Notes under the pieces: generated by a model
Seen by the model: the letters and a program-made list of their open reading frames with translations, nothing else
The model's database searches: none
Told to the model about the DNA's origin: nothing
Source: an uncultured Anaeromyxobacter sp.
GTDB lineage: Bacteria; Myxococcota; Myxococcia; Myxococcales; Anaeromyxobacteraceae
Assembly (NCBI GenBank): GCA_903855945.1
Contig: CAIOAK010000205.1
Location: forward strand, 1 to 64,000
Length of the DNA stretch: 64,000 nucleotides
Direction of reading: 5' to 3'
Translations under genes and position numbers: made by a program
Part shown: positions 7,459 to 17,000 of the stretch, one piece after another
Layout of the letters: every line of letters starts with the position of its first letter
Position numbering within the stretch: the stretch's first letter is position 1

Positions 7459-8706
7459 ATGGTCGAGCATCTGCTCATCGCCCTCGTCGTGCTGCTCGTC
7501 GCCGCCAAGCTGGGCGGCGCGCTGGCCGAGAGGTTCGGGCAACCGGCGGTGCTCGGTGAGCTGCTGGCCGGAGTCGCGGTGGGCGCGCTCCCGCTCCTCG
7601 GTATGGGGCAGCTCGTCTTCCTCGGAACCGATCCGGTGGTGGACGCGCTCGCCGACCTGGGCGTGATCCTGCTGCTCTTCGAGGTGGGGCTCTCCACGCG
7701 CCTCGCCGATCTCATGAAGGTGGGCTGGTCGGCGTTCCTGGTCGCGACCGTGGGGGTCATCGTCCCCATGATCCTGGGCGCGCTGGTGGGCGCCTGGCTC
7801 CTCCCGACGGCACCCGGTTACGTCCACGTGTTCCTGGGAGCGACCCTCTCCGCCACGAGCGTCGGCATCACGGCGCGGGTCCTCCAGGACATGGGCAAGG
7901 TGCGGACGCCGGAGGGGCAGATCGTCCTCGGCGCCGCGGTCATCGACGACGTCATGGGGCTGCTCGTCCTCGCGGTGATGGTCGGTCTGGCGGGGGGAAG
8001 CGGCACCTCCACGGGGCTCACCGCGGTCATCGTCACCGTCAAGGCGTTGGTCTTCATCGGCGGCTCCCTCGTCCTGGGCCGCCTGCTGGCTCCGCGCCTC
8101 TTCGCGCTGACCGCCCGTCTTCGCGGGCGAGGCGTGGTCTTCACCGCCGCGCTCGTCACCGCCTTCGTCCTGGCGCTGGCGGCGCACCTGGCCGGCCTCG
8201 CCCCCATCGTCGGGGCGTTCGCGGCGGGGCTGGTGCTGGAAGGGGTGCCCTTCGGGGAACTCCTGCCGGAGGGGGAGAGCCTGGAGAAGCTGCTCATCCC
8301 CCTCTCGAGCCTGCTCGTCCCGATCTTCTTCGTCCGGATGGGGCTGCGGGTGGACCTCCCGGGGCTGGCCGGCGGATCCCTGCTCCTCGCCGCAGGGCTG
8401 ACGGTCGCGGCGATCGTGGGCAAGCAGGCCTGCGGGCTCGGGGTCGTGAACCGGGGCGTGGACCGGATCGCCGTCGGTCTCGGCATGATCCCGCGCGGGG
8501 AGGTCGGGCTCATCTTCGCGGGCATGGGGCTCGACATGAAGTTCGGGGGGAAGCCGGTCCTGGGACCCGGCGAGTTCGCCGCCGTCGTCGCCATGGTGAT
8601 GGTCACGACCCTCGTCACGCCGCCGCTCCTGCGCTGGCGCATGACCCGCGGGGATCCGATATCGGCCGACGGTCATCCGCGAGGCGCTCCGACGACATCG
8701 GTGTAG
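7459..8706 (+). CDS. CPA2-family cation:proton antiporter (KefB/NapA-like)
   Basis: 415 residues with about twelve hydrophobic helices. The first half shows AERFGQPAVLGELLAGV and FEVGLSTRLADL, typical of Na+/H+ exchanger (CPA2) proteins; VIDDVMGLLVLAV contains the paired-Asp (DD) ion-binding motif of electrogenic NapA-type members. No RCK/TrkA-N nucleotide domain follows, so it is not a full Kef channel. It would exchange Na+ or K+ for protons across the inner membrane, serving pH and salt homeostasis. The start ATG follows GGAACTGGAGA. The MgtC/DUF4010 gene follows 19 bases later. Confidence 0.88.
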   Translation: MVEHLLIALVVLLVAAKLGGALAERFGQPAVLGELLAGVAVGALPLLGMGQLVFLGTDPVVDALADLGVILLLFEVGLSTRLADLMKVGWSAFLVATVGVIVPMILGALVGAWLLPTAPGYVHVFLGATLSATSVGITARVLQDMGKVRTPEGQIVLGAAVIDDVMGLLVLAVMVGLAGGSGTSTGLTAVIVTVKALVFIGGSLVLGRLLAPRLFALTARLRGRGVVFTAALVTAFVLALAAHLAGLAPIVGAFAAGLVLEGVPFGELLPEGESLEKLLIPLSSLLVPIFFVRMGLRVDLPGLAGGSLLLAAGLTVAAIVGKQACGLGVVNRGVDRIAVGLGMIPRGEVGLIFAGMGLDMKFGGKPVLGPGEFAAVVAMVMVTTLVTPPLLRWRMTRGDPISADGHPRGAPTTSV

Positions 8707-8725
8707 GATCCGGGCCGGAGAGCCC

Positions 8726-10012
8726 GTGGATCCCTACGAACCCTTCCTCTCGATCGGACTCGCACTCGTCGCCGGCCTCCTCATCGGCCTGGAGCGGGAA
8801 CAGTCCGCCCCCACCGACAAGGCGCCCGAGTCGTTCCTGGGAGGCGCCCGGACCTATCCGCTCGTGGCCCTCGCCGGGGCGCTCTCCACGCTGCTCGGTC
8901 GCCACTTCGGGGTCTGGATCGTGGTGGCGGCCTTCGCGGCGGTGGTCCTGTTCCTCCTCACCGCCTACGTGGATGTGGTGAAACGCGGTTCGGACCGGGG
9001 GCTCACGTCCGAGGCGGCCTTCCTCATCACCTTCCTGCTCGGCGCGCTCGCGGTGTCGAGCGACATCATCCCGCAGGGCGGCCGGCGGATCTTCACGGTC
9101 CTCGGCACGGCCGTGGGCGTGACGGCACTCCTCTCCTCCAAGCCCTTCGTCCAGCCCATCCTCCGCCGCGTCAGCCGCGAGGACGTGGTGAGCCTCCTCA
9201 AGTTCCTCATCGTGGCGCTGGCGCTGGTCCCGTGGCTGCCGGACCGGGATTTCGGCCCCCAGCATGCCCTCAACCTCCGGACCATCGGCTGGATGATGGC
9301 GCTCGTGACCGGGATGAGCTTCGTGGGCTACGTCGCGACCCGGCTGCTCGGACCCGAGCGGGGGCTCACCATCACCGGATTCGTGGGCGGCCTCGTCTCC
9401 TCCACCGCGGTCACGCTGGCGATGTCGTCCCGGTCGAAGGAGAACGCCGCGCTGGAGCGCCCGGCGGCGCTCGCCGTGGTGCTGGCCTCGTCGATCGTCT
9501 GGGTCCGGGTCCTCGCGGTGGTGGCCGTCGTCGACATGCCTCTCGCCGGCGTGCTGGCCATCCCCATGCTCGTGATGGCGCTCGTGGGGTTCATCGCGAG
9601 CGCCGTCGTCTACCGCGGCTCGGCGCAGCGGGGCAAGGGCGAGGCGATGCAGTTCCGCAACCCGGTGAACCTCGGCTCCGCCTTCGAGTTCGCCCTCATC
9701 TTCGCGGCCGTCATGGCCGGGTCGAAGCTCGCGAGCCACTACCTCGGGTCGGCGGGCGTCTACGCGGCGGCGCTCGTGGCCGGGTCGGCCGACATGGACG
9801 CCATCGCCCTCTCCATGGCCGAGCTGGCCGGCGGGCAGGTGAGCCTCGCCGTGGGCGCAACGGCGGTGGTACTGGCCGGGTTCACGAACACCGTGGTGAA
9901 GGGCGGGATGGCGGTCGCGCTCGGGAGCTGGGGATATGCGCGCATCGTGCTGACCTCGTTCGCCGCGATCCTGGTCTCGGGAGGCCTCTCCCTGCTCGCG
10001 GTGTGGCGGTAG
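8726..10012 (+). CDS. MgtC/SapB-DUF4010 family membrane protein
   Basis: 428 residues, GTG start. The N-terminal third carries the MgtC/SapB signature (GLLIGLERE, GGARTYPLVALAGAL), and the rest is the hydrophobic DUF4010 domain with GFVGGLVSSTAVTLAMSSRS and SADMDAIALSMAEL. About a dozen membrane helices. This two-part architecture is common in free-living bacteria; function is unproven, though MgtC relatives affect Mg2+ and ATP homeostasis. It lies close behind the antiporter and is probably co-transcribed with it as an ion-homeostasis pair. Confidence 0.85.
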   Translation: MDPYEPFLSIGLALVAGLLIGLEREQSAPTDKAPESFLGGARTYPLVALAGALSTLLGRHFGVWIVVAAFAAVVLFLLTAYVDVVKRGSDRGLTSEAAFLITFLLGALAVSSDIIPQGGRRIFTVLGTAVGVTALLSSKPFVQPILRRVSREDVVSLLKFLIVALALVPWLPDRDFGPQHALNLRTIGWMMALVTGMSFVGYVATRLLGPERGLTITGFVGGLVSSTAVTLAMSSRSKENAALERPAALAVVLASSIVWVRVLAVVAVVDMPLAGVLAIPMLVMALVGFIASAVVYRGSAQRGKGEAMQFRNPVNLGSAFEFALIFAAVMAGSKLASHYLGSAGVYAAALVAGSADMDAIALSMAELAGGQVSLAVGATAVVLAGFTNTVVKGGMAVALGSWGYARIVLTSFAAILVSGGLSLLAVWR

Positions 10013-10058
10013 GCGAGGCCGGGCAGCAATGACCGGAAGACCCGGTTAGGAGGTGGGG

Positions 10059-10664
10059 ATGCTCAAGCTCTACTACGTGCCGAAGACCAGGGCCACGCGC
10101 CCGCGCTGGGTTCTCGAGGAGCTCGGTGTCCCCTACGACCTCGTCCGACTGGAGCCAGGTCCCGCCGGAACCCGCGGGGAGGATCACCTGACCCGCCACC
10201 CGCTCGGACACGTCCCGGTGCTGGAGGACCGGGGCCAGTTCATCTTCGAGTCGGGGGCCATCTGCATGCACCTCGCCGACCTCTTCCCCGACAAGCGGCT
10301 CCTGCCGCCGCCCGGATCGGTCGACCGTGCGCTCGCCTACCAGTGGGTGCTCTTCGCCATGTCGGAGATGGAGCCGCCGCTCGTGGCGGGCTACGAGCAG
10401 AGCAAGAAGCCGGAGGCGGAGCGGAGCACGGCTGCCGTCGCGGCGGCCAAGGAGGCCTTCGGCCAGACGGTGGCGACGCTGGAGAAGGCGCTGGCCGGGC
10501 GGAAGTACCTGCTCGGGGATTCCTTCTCGGTGGCCGACGTCATGGTGGGAGCGACGCTCGCCTGGGGACGGGCCATGAAGCTCATGCCGGGAGCTCCGGC
10601 CGTCGATGCCTATCTGGCCCGGCTCCGGGAGCGTCCGGCCTGGCAGCGGGCGCTCGCCGACTAG
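10059..10664 (+). CDS. Glutathione S-transferase family protein
   Basis: 201 residues. The N-terminal thioredoxin-like domain (about 1-78) begins LKLYYVPKTRATRPRWVLEEL and contains the cis-Pro segment HVPVLED followed by FESGAICMHLADLF, the glutathione-binding Glu-Ser pair. The C-terminal helical domain has GDSFSVADVMVGATLAW, the N-capping/Asp motif of the GST core. The start is the ATG at 10059 because AGGAGG lies 5 bases before it; an in-frame GTG two codons earlier falls inside that ribosome site. It ends in a CTAG shared with the stop of the convergent epimerase gene. Confidence 0.88.
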   Translation: MLKLYYVPKTRATRPRWVLEELGVPYDLVRLEPGPAGTRGEDHLTRHPLGHVPVLEDRGQFIFESGAICMHLADLFPDKRLLPPPGSVDRALAYQWVLFAMSEMEPPLVAGYEQSKKPEAERSTAAVAAAKEAFGQTVATLEKALAGRKYLLGDSFSVADVMVGATLAWGRAMKLMPGAPAVDAYLARLRERPAWQRALAD

Positions 10665-11779
10665 CCTGCGCCCTTCCGGGCGGCCGCCCAGGCCGAGAGC
10701 ACCTGCCTCTCCCGCTCGCGCGAGATGCCGGCGCGCAGCTTGGCGCGCCGCTCCGCCGGGAGCCGGTTCCACCAGGCCAGCGTGTCCCGCGCCGTCTCGT
10801 CGAGGGGGCGGAAGCGGAGGCCGGCCGCGCGCGCGCGCGCGATCGAGACCTGCGACATCCCGCTCTCCGGACCGCCGGCCGGGATCCAGACCGGCATGTC
10901 GCCCCACGGCTCGACCTGTTCCTTCTCGAGGAAGGGAGCCGGGACCCAGGTGAGCGCGCCCTTCGGGCCGGAGGCGGGCTGGCAGGCCGCGAGCATCTCC
11001 CGCATCGTGGTCCGCGCCGCCGGACCCACCGCGTTGAAGATCCCGGTGGCGCGCCGCCCGGCCATCTCCACCATCCAGCCGCCCAGATCGCGGACGTCGA
11101 TCAACTGGATCGGGTCGTCCCCCGTGCCCGGCGCGAGCACCTCACCTCCCTCGGCGAGCCGGACCGGCCAGTAGGTGAAGCGGTCGGTCGGGTCGTCCGG
11201 TCCCACGATGAGGCCGGGGCGGACGACCAGCACCCGCCCGGGCATGGCGCCCTCGGCAGCCCTCTCGCAGGCGGCCTTGAGGGCGCCGTAATTCGCCCGG
11301 ATGTCCTCGGTTGCGGGGTCGGTGAGCTTCGCGATCTGGGCCCCCTCGTCCGAGCCCGGCGGGATCGACTCGTCGTAGACCGAGATGGTGGAGACGAAGA
11401 CGTACCGTTCCACCGACGGTGCGAGCAGTTCCGCCGACATGCGCACGATCCGCGGAACGTAACCGGAGGTGTCGATCACCACGTCCCAGCTCCGGCCGCG
11501 GAGCGCTTCCAGCTTCCCGTCCCGGTCCCCGTGGAGTTGCTCCACGTCGGTGAAGCGGCCCGGGTTGGTCTTGCCCCGGTTGAAGAGCGTGACCACGTCG
11601 CCCCGCGCGCCCGCCGCCTCGACGAGCGCCGGGCCGAGGAAGCTCGTGCCTCCGAGGATGAGGATCCGGGACGGCTTCGCCGGCGAGGCGTACGCCCCCG
11701 GCCCTTCCGCGCGCGGGGCAGCGCAGGCGGCCAGCGTCGCCAGGGAGGCCTGCAGGAAGTCGCGACGGGTGACGGCCAT
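10661..11779 (-). CDS. Tat-exported NAD-dependent epimerase/dehydratase-like protein
   Basis: 372 residues. The N-terminus has a twin-arginine motif (RRDFLQ) and a short hydrophobic stretch ending LAACAAP, possibly a lipobox. The Rossmann start GGTSFLG lies near 42, followed by a short-chain dehydrogenase/epimerase body (FVSTISVYDE, YGALKAACE as the YxxxK pair, RPGLIVGP). Members act on nucleotide sugars or isoflavone-like substrates; export of a cofactor-dependent enzyme by Tat is unusual but consistent with folded-protein export. Last gene of a minus-strand operon, 9 bases after the aldo/keto reductase. Confidence 0.82.
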   Translation of the reverse strand: MAVTRRDFLQASLATLAACAAPRAEGPGAYASPAKPSRILILGGTSFLGPALVEAAGARGDVVTLFNRGKTNPGRFTDVEQLHGDRDGKLEALRGRSWDVVIDTSGYVPRIVRMSAELLAPSVERYVFVSTISVYDESIPPGSDEGAQIAKLTDPATEDIRANYGALKAACERAAEGAMPGRVLVVRPGLIVGPDDPTDRFTYWPVRLAEGGEVLAPGTGDDPIQLIDVRDLGGWMVEMAGRRATGIFNAVGPAARTTMREMLAACQPASGPKGALTWVPAPFLEKEQVEPWGDMPVWIPAGGPESGMSQVSIARARAAGLRFRPLDETARDTLAWWNRLPAERRAKLRAGISRERERQVLSAWAAARKGAG

Positions 11780-11788
11780 GGTGTCCTC

Positions 11789-12706
11789 TCAGGCGCGGAA
11801 GTCGGTGGCCATGCGGCGGCGCATCCGCTCGTCGGGCAGCGGACCTGCGCCCGCCGCCAGGTTGTCGGACATGTGATCGGGGCGTCGCGTGGCCGGGATG
11901 GCGCTCGTCACGGCCGGGTGGGAGATCACGAACTTGAGGAACACCTGCGCCCAGGAGGCGGCGCCGATCTCCCCCGCCCAGGAGGGGAGCGGCTCCCCCT
12001 TCACCGTCGTGAAGAGCGCGCCCTCCTCGAACGGGCGCATCACCAGCACGGCGACGCCGGCGTCGGCGGCCGCCGGCAGGAGCCGCCGCTCGGCCTCGCG
12101 GGAGGCGATCGAGTAGGGGAGCTGGACGAAGTCCACCCCTCCGCCGGCGACGAGCTTCTCGAGCAAGGGGAAGGAGGACGTCGCGTGGTGGGTGATCCCC
12201 ACGTACCGGATCCGCCCCTTCTCCTTCCACTCCCGGAGCACCGGGAGGTGGGTCTCCCAGTCGAGGAGGTTGTGCACCTGCATGAGATCCATGCGGTCGG
12301 CGCGGAGGCGCCGGAACGACTCCCGCATCTGCGCCTCGCCCGCCGCCTTGCCGGTGGTCCAGACCTTGGTGGCGAGGAAGGGGCGTGGTCCGCCGGCCGC
12401 GGCGAGCAGGTCTCCCGCCACCGACTCGGCCCGGCCGTACATCGGCGAGGAATCGATCACCCGGCCGCCCCCCGCGAGGAAGAGCCGGATCACCTCGGCG
12501 AGCGGCGCCCGCTCCTCCGGAGAGCCCCCCACGTCGAAGGTCTGCCAGGTCCCGAGCCCCACCACCGGCAGGGTCTCACGAGTTCGCGGGATGGGGCGCT
12601 CCACCATGGCGACGGCACCTCCGGCGCCCCGAGCGCGGGACGCCACGGACAGCATGCCCCCGGCCGAGGCGAGGAGGAAGTGGCGACGGGAGAGCCGCCT
12701 CTTCAC
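11789..12706 (-). CDS. Tat-exported aldo/keto reductase
   Basis: 305 residues from a GTG that overlaps the upstream carrier stop (GTGA). The N-terminus has a twin-Arg signal (RRHFLL) and a hydrophobic segment ending ASRARGAGG. The aldo/keto reductase barrel follows: GLGTWQ, the catalytic DSSPMYG (Asp and Tyr), LATKVW with the Lys, and HNLLDWE with the His region. Substrate unknown. Together with the next gene it forms a pair of exported redox enzymes. A longer frame extending upstream over the carrier gene is a shadow. Confidence 0.85.
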   Translation of the reverse strand: MKRRLSRRHFLLASAGGMLSVASRARGAGGAVAMVERPIPRTRETLPVVGLGTWQTFDVGGSPEERAPLAEVIRLFLAGGGRVIDSSPMYGRAESVAGDLLAAAGGPRPFLATKVWTTGKAAGEAQMRESFRRLRADRMDLMQVHNLLDWETHLPVLREWKEKGRIRYVGITHHATSSFPLLEKLVAGGGVDFVQLPYSIASREAERRLLPAAADAGVAVLVMRPFEEGALFTTVKGEPLPSWAGEIGAASWAQVFLKFVISHPAVTSAIPATRRPDHMSDNLAAGAGPLPDERMRRRMATDFRA

Positions 12707-13998
12707 GGGACCCCCTCGGGCGCCGCGCGCCGCTCCCGGCTCCGCTCCTCCCGCGCCAGCCACAACGCCAACCCCACGCCGAGGATGCCCACCGGCACCG
12801 CGGCGATCAGGCTTCCGGCCACGCCAGCCCCCATCGCGGCGAGCCCCCGGGCCAGCCAGGCCGATCCGGCGTCGCCGGCCCGGTAGACCACCGTGTCGAC
12901 GAAGGCCTTCGACTTGTAGCGCTCCTCGCGGGTCACCACCGTGTACAGCACCTCCCGGGCCGGGCGCTCGACGGCGTAGCTGGCCGCGCGGCGCAGCGCC
13001 TGGAAGGACGCCAGCACCCAGAAGGTGGGCCACCCGGCCGCCAGCGCGAATCCGGCGGCGGTGAGGGCGGGAACGAGCGCGAGCGCCGCGCCGAGCCCCA
13101 GGCTGGTGACGATTCGCCCGGTGGCGAGCGAACCGGTGAGGAGGGCGGCCACGTTCACGGCCAGATCGACCCGGGCGAAGAGGCGGGTGCGGGAGACCGA
13201 GTCGAGCCCGGAGCCGGCCACGAGGTGGGCCACCTGGAAGTAGAGGAGCGTCGAACCCAGCGTGAAGAGGAGCGTCTGCGCGGCGATGGCGAGCAGGTAG
13301 CGATCGCGGAAGACGAGCGCCACGCCGCTCCAGGCGCCTCCCCCGAGCGCCGCACCGGCCTCCTCCGGGCTCCGCCCCTCCGCCCCCCGGGCCTCGGCCG
13401 CCCCGGTCCGGTGCGACCATCCGATGATCCGCAGCATGGATCGGGTGGAGAGCTCGAGCAGGACGGCCGACACGAGCACCAGGTTCGCCACGCCGATCCG
13501 CCCCACCAGCAGCTCCACGCAGAGCGGCCCGGCGATGGCCCCGGCGCTCCCGCCGGCGGCCACGAATCCGAAGAGCCGCTTGCCCTGACCGGAGGTGAAG
13601 AGATCGACGAGGAGCGACCAGAAGACCGAGACCACGAAGAGGCCGTAGACGCTCACCCAGACGAAGAAGGCCCGGGCGAGCGGGGCAGGGGAGACGCCGG
13701 CGCGGAGGAGCACCCAGAATCCGAGCAGCGTCGCGAGGAAGAACCGGTAGACGATCGGCACGGCCCGCGCACGCGGGACCCGGGCCACGAGGCGCGAGTA
13801 GATCGGGACGGCGACCAGCATGAGCCCGAAGGTGGCGGTGAAGTTCCAGGGCAGGTTGTCCACGCCGCCGCGGATCCCCATCTCCTCGCGAAGGGAGCGG
13901 AGCACGTAGTAGCCGGCGAGCAGCAGGAAGAAGGAGGTGAAGGCCCAGGCGGCGGCGGCGCCCTCACCCGGTCGGACGTCCACGGGGCGCGCCATCAT
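12703..13998 (-). CDS. MFS-type transporter resembling ADP/ATP (NTP/NDP) translocases
   Basis: 431 residues with about twelve membrane helices. The N-terminus FFLLLAGYYVLRSLREEMGI, a central RLFGFVAAGGSAGAIAGPL, and a late FQALRRAASYAVERPAREVLYTVV / EERYKSKAFVDTVVYRAGD block match the COG3202 ATP/ADP-translocase-like carriers. These are best known from intracellular bacteria and plastids, but diverged relatives occur in free-living bacteria where the substrate is unknown. It begins 5 bases after the large FAD/Fe-S dehydrogenase and overlaps the aldo/keto reductase start by 4 bases. Confidence 0.78.
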   Translation of the reverse strand: MMARPVDVRPGEGAAAAWAFTSFFLLLAGYYVLRSLREEMGIRGGVDNLPWNFTATFGLMLVAVPIYSRLVARVPRARAVPIVYRFFLATLLGFWVLLRAGVSPAPLARAFFVWVSVYGLFVVSVFWSLLVDLFTSGQGKRLFGFVAAGGSAGAIAGPLCVELLVGRIGVANLVLVSAVLLELSTRSMLRIIGWSHRTGAAEARGAEGRSPEEAGAALGGGAWSGVALVFRDRYLLAIAAQTLLFTLGSTLLYFQVAHLVAGSGLDSVSRTRLFARVDLAVNVAALLTGSLATGRIVTSLGLGAALALVPALTAAGFALAAGWPTFWVLASFQALRRAASYAVERPAREVLYTVVTREERYKSKAFVDTVVYRAGDAGSAWLARGLAAMGAGVAGSLIAAVPVGILGVGLALWLAREERSRERRAAPEGVP

Positions 13999-14002
13999 GA
14001 CC

Positions 14003-17000
14003 CTACAGCTGGATGACCTTGGCCTGCTGGGCGCGGGAGCGGAAGATCTCCTGCCAGCCGGCCCCGGAGAGGCGGGTCGCCGCCTCGACCGCCAGGTGGC
14101 GCGTCACCGTTCCCAGGCGATCGTTTCGCCCCAGCCCCTGCACGCAGGAGGGGCAGTTCGTGAGCATCAGGGTGCCCGGCGGGCGCCCCTCCGTGGCCTC
14201 CCGCACCGCCGCCGCCTTGCGATGGAGCATGGAGTCGGTGATGTCCGGCCGGGAGAGCGCGAGCGTGCCCGCCTCCGAGCAGCAGTGGGGGCTCTCGGTG
14301 GCGGGGAAGCCGGCCCGCTTCAGGGTGGCGATGCCCGTGCCCCGCAGCGAGTCGTGGCAGGGCGTGTGGTAGAGCGCCGACGGCGCGCCGCCCGGCAGCA
14401 CGAGCCCGACGTCGAGCGCGAAGCCGACCGCATCCCGAACCGGGGCCCCGAAGATCTTCTCGATCTCCATGCCCTCCAGGCCGTCCATGCAGGTCCCGCA
14501 GCTCACCACCACGGCGTCGAAGTCCAGGTGGGAGAACATGTCCCGGACCTGGCTGAAGAGGATGGTGTCGCGCAGCACGGTTCGGCCGTGCTGATCGGTG
14601 AGGGCGTTGGCGTGGGCCGGGAAGCCGCAGCAGAGGAAGGGGGGCGGGAGGACGACCCGCAGCCCGGTCTCGAGGAGCAGGTGGATGGCGGCCTGGGAGA
14701 TGCGGGAGAAGAGCCGCTCCGACCCGCACCCGGGGAAGTAGAAGACCGTTCCGCGTGCCTCCCCGTCCGGCTCGAAGAGGAGTGCCTGGTCGGGGCCGCA
14801 CTCGGGCACGACGTCGCGAAGGGTTCCCTCGTCGGCCGGGGTCACGGGCGAGCGCAGGGTCGCGAGCAGGCGGGAGCGCGAGTCGAGCTTCTGCAGCGGC
14901 GCCGTGATCTCGTACCCGGCCCTCTGCAGCGCCCCGCCGATGCGAACGAGGCCGGTCCGCAGGAGCTTGTTCCCGAGCCGCGACCGGGTGTCGAGGTAGC
15001 GCAGCGTGAGCTTCGTGGTGACCGGCATGCGCTTGAAGCCCCAGGCGGCCAGGATCTCCCGCTCGATGACCGTGACCTCTCCCGTGTCGATGTCCACCGG
15101 GCAGGGCTTCAGGCACTTGTGACAGATGGTGCAGTGGTCGGCCACCTCCTCGAGGTGGCGGAGCATCTCGAAGGAGTCGGAGCGCTGCCGCTGGGCGTCG
15201 TAGAGCAGCGCCTCGACGAGCGCGCCGATGGCCAGGTTCTTGTTGCGCGGGTGGAAGAACATCCCGCGGGCCGGGTAGAAGACGCAGCAGTCCGGCTTGC
15301 ACTTGCCGCAGCGGACGCAGGTGGCGATGCGCCGGGCCAGCTCCTCCAGCTGCCCGTGCTGGAGGATGCGGGCCTCCAGCTTCAGCAGGTTGAACGAGGG
15401 CGTGTAGACGTGGTCGAGCACGGACAGGTCGGAGAGCTTGCCCGGGTTCATGAGCCCGCCCGGATCGACCTGCTTGCGGTAGGCCTCCAGCTCCTTGCGA
15501 CGCTCCGGGTCCCAGTAGCGGAGCTTCGTGACGCCGATCCCGTGCTCGCCCGAGACCACGCCGCCGAGCTCTTGGACCCGATCGAAGACCTTCTCGACCA
15601 CCGCGTCGGCCCGCCGTAGCATCTGCCGGTCGTTGGAGAGCACCGGGATGTTCACGTGCACGTTGCCGTCGCCGGCGTGCATGTGGGTGGCGAGCACGAT
15701 GAGGCGCGCCCGGACCTCCTCCCAGATCGAACCCAGTGTGGCCGCCACCTTCGGGTAGCTGCCGAGCAGCGCCGCCAGGTCCGTTCGGAGCCGGTCGGTC
15801 ACCGCCAGCGAGCGGACCTCGGTCTCCGTGGCCGCCCCGAGCGACTCGCGGGAGCGCGTGCAGGCCCCGAGCGCCGCCGCGAGCTTGGCCGACCAGAGCG
15901 CGTCCCCCGGCGTGGGTGCGGCGCGCAGGAAGGTCTCGGCCCGCCGGGCGAAGTTCTCCTGGCAGTGGCGCTCCTCGTGGACGTTCATCGCGTCGATGAA
16001 GAGCGAGAACTCGCGCAGGGCCGCGAGCGGGAGGACCACGTCCTCGTTGATCTTGAAGGCGTTGGTGCGCCGGGCGATGGCCCCGAGCTTCTTTCGGTCG
16101 GCCCAGAAGCGCTTGCCCTCCGCCGCGTCGAGCGCCTCGGCCAGGAAGGTGTTGGGGTGCGGCGCCAGGATGGCGCGGATGCTCGCCACCCCGCGGGCGA
16201 CCTCCTCCGTGGAGTGGCCCACCACGTCCACGATGATGACCGCCTTGGGGATCTCCGCCCGGGGCGCCTTCACCTGGTAGCCGATGGCCTTCACGTACTG
16301 GTCGTCGAAGTGCTCGAGCGCCGAGAGCGCCTCCTGGCCCCGGTTCGGCATCTGGCTGGCGATCTCCAGGATCACCTCGCTCGCCTCCTCGAAGTCGGGG
16401 CCGAAGAACTCCAGGCAGAGCGTTCGGGTGTGCGGGTAGGCCGGGTAGAGGATGAACTCGGCGGAGGTGATGACGCCGTCGGTGCCCTCCTTCTGCACGC
16501 CCGGGAGGCCGCCCAGCGCCTTGTTCGTGATGTCCTTCCAGAGGCCGCGCTTGCGGATCTCGCTGCCGAGCAGCTCGATGGAGCGCACGAGCGCTCCGGC
16601 GGCGTCGCGCACCTCGAAGCGGACCCGGTCGTCGAAGAGGATCTTGCGGAGCTGGTGGTTCACCCGGGACACGGTCCAGTCGTGGCCGCCGGGCATGGCG
16701 ATGCGGAACGACACCAGGTTGTCGATGCAGGTGCCCCAGAGCACGCAGTCCTTGCCGCCGGCGTTCTCCGCGATGTTGCCGCCGATGGTGCAGGCCCAGG
16801 CGCTCGTGGGGTCGGTGGCGAAGACCAGGTTGCGGTGGGTGGCGTGCTCCATGGCCGCCTCGGTGATGACCCCAGCCTCGAGCGCGATCACCTGCCCCTC
16901 GACCGTCCGCCCGTCGTCGAGCAGGAACGGGCGGGCGGAGACGCCCCGGATGCGGTTCAGCTTCTCCGTGTTCACCATCACGCAGTCGGGCGTGAGCGGG

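Noticed and set aside
10828-10840. Alternating GC tract (gcgcgcgcgcgc)
   Set aside because: Lies within the epimerase coding region and is explained by Ala/Arg codon choice; no Z-DNA or regulatory claim is warranted.
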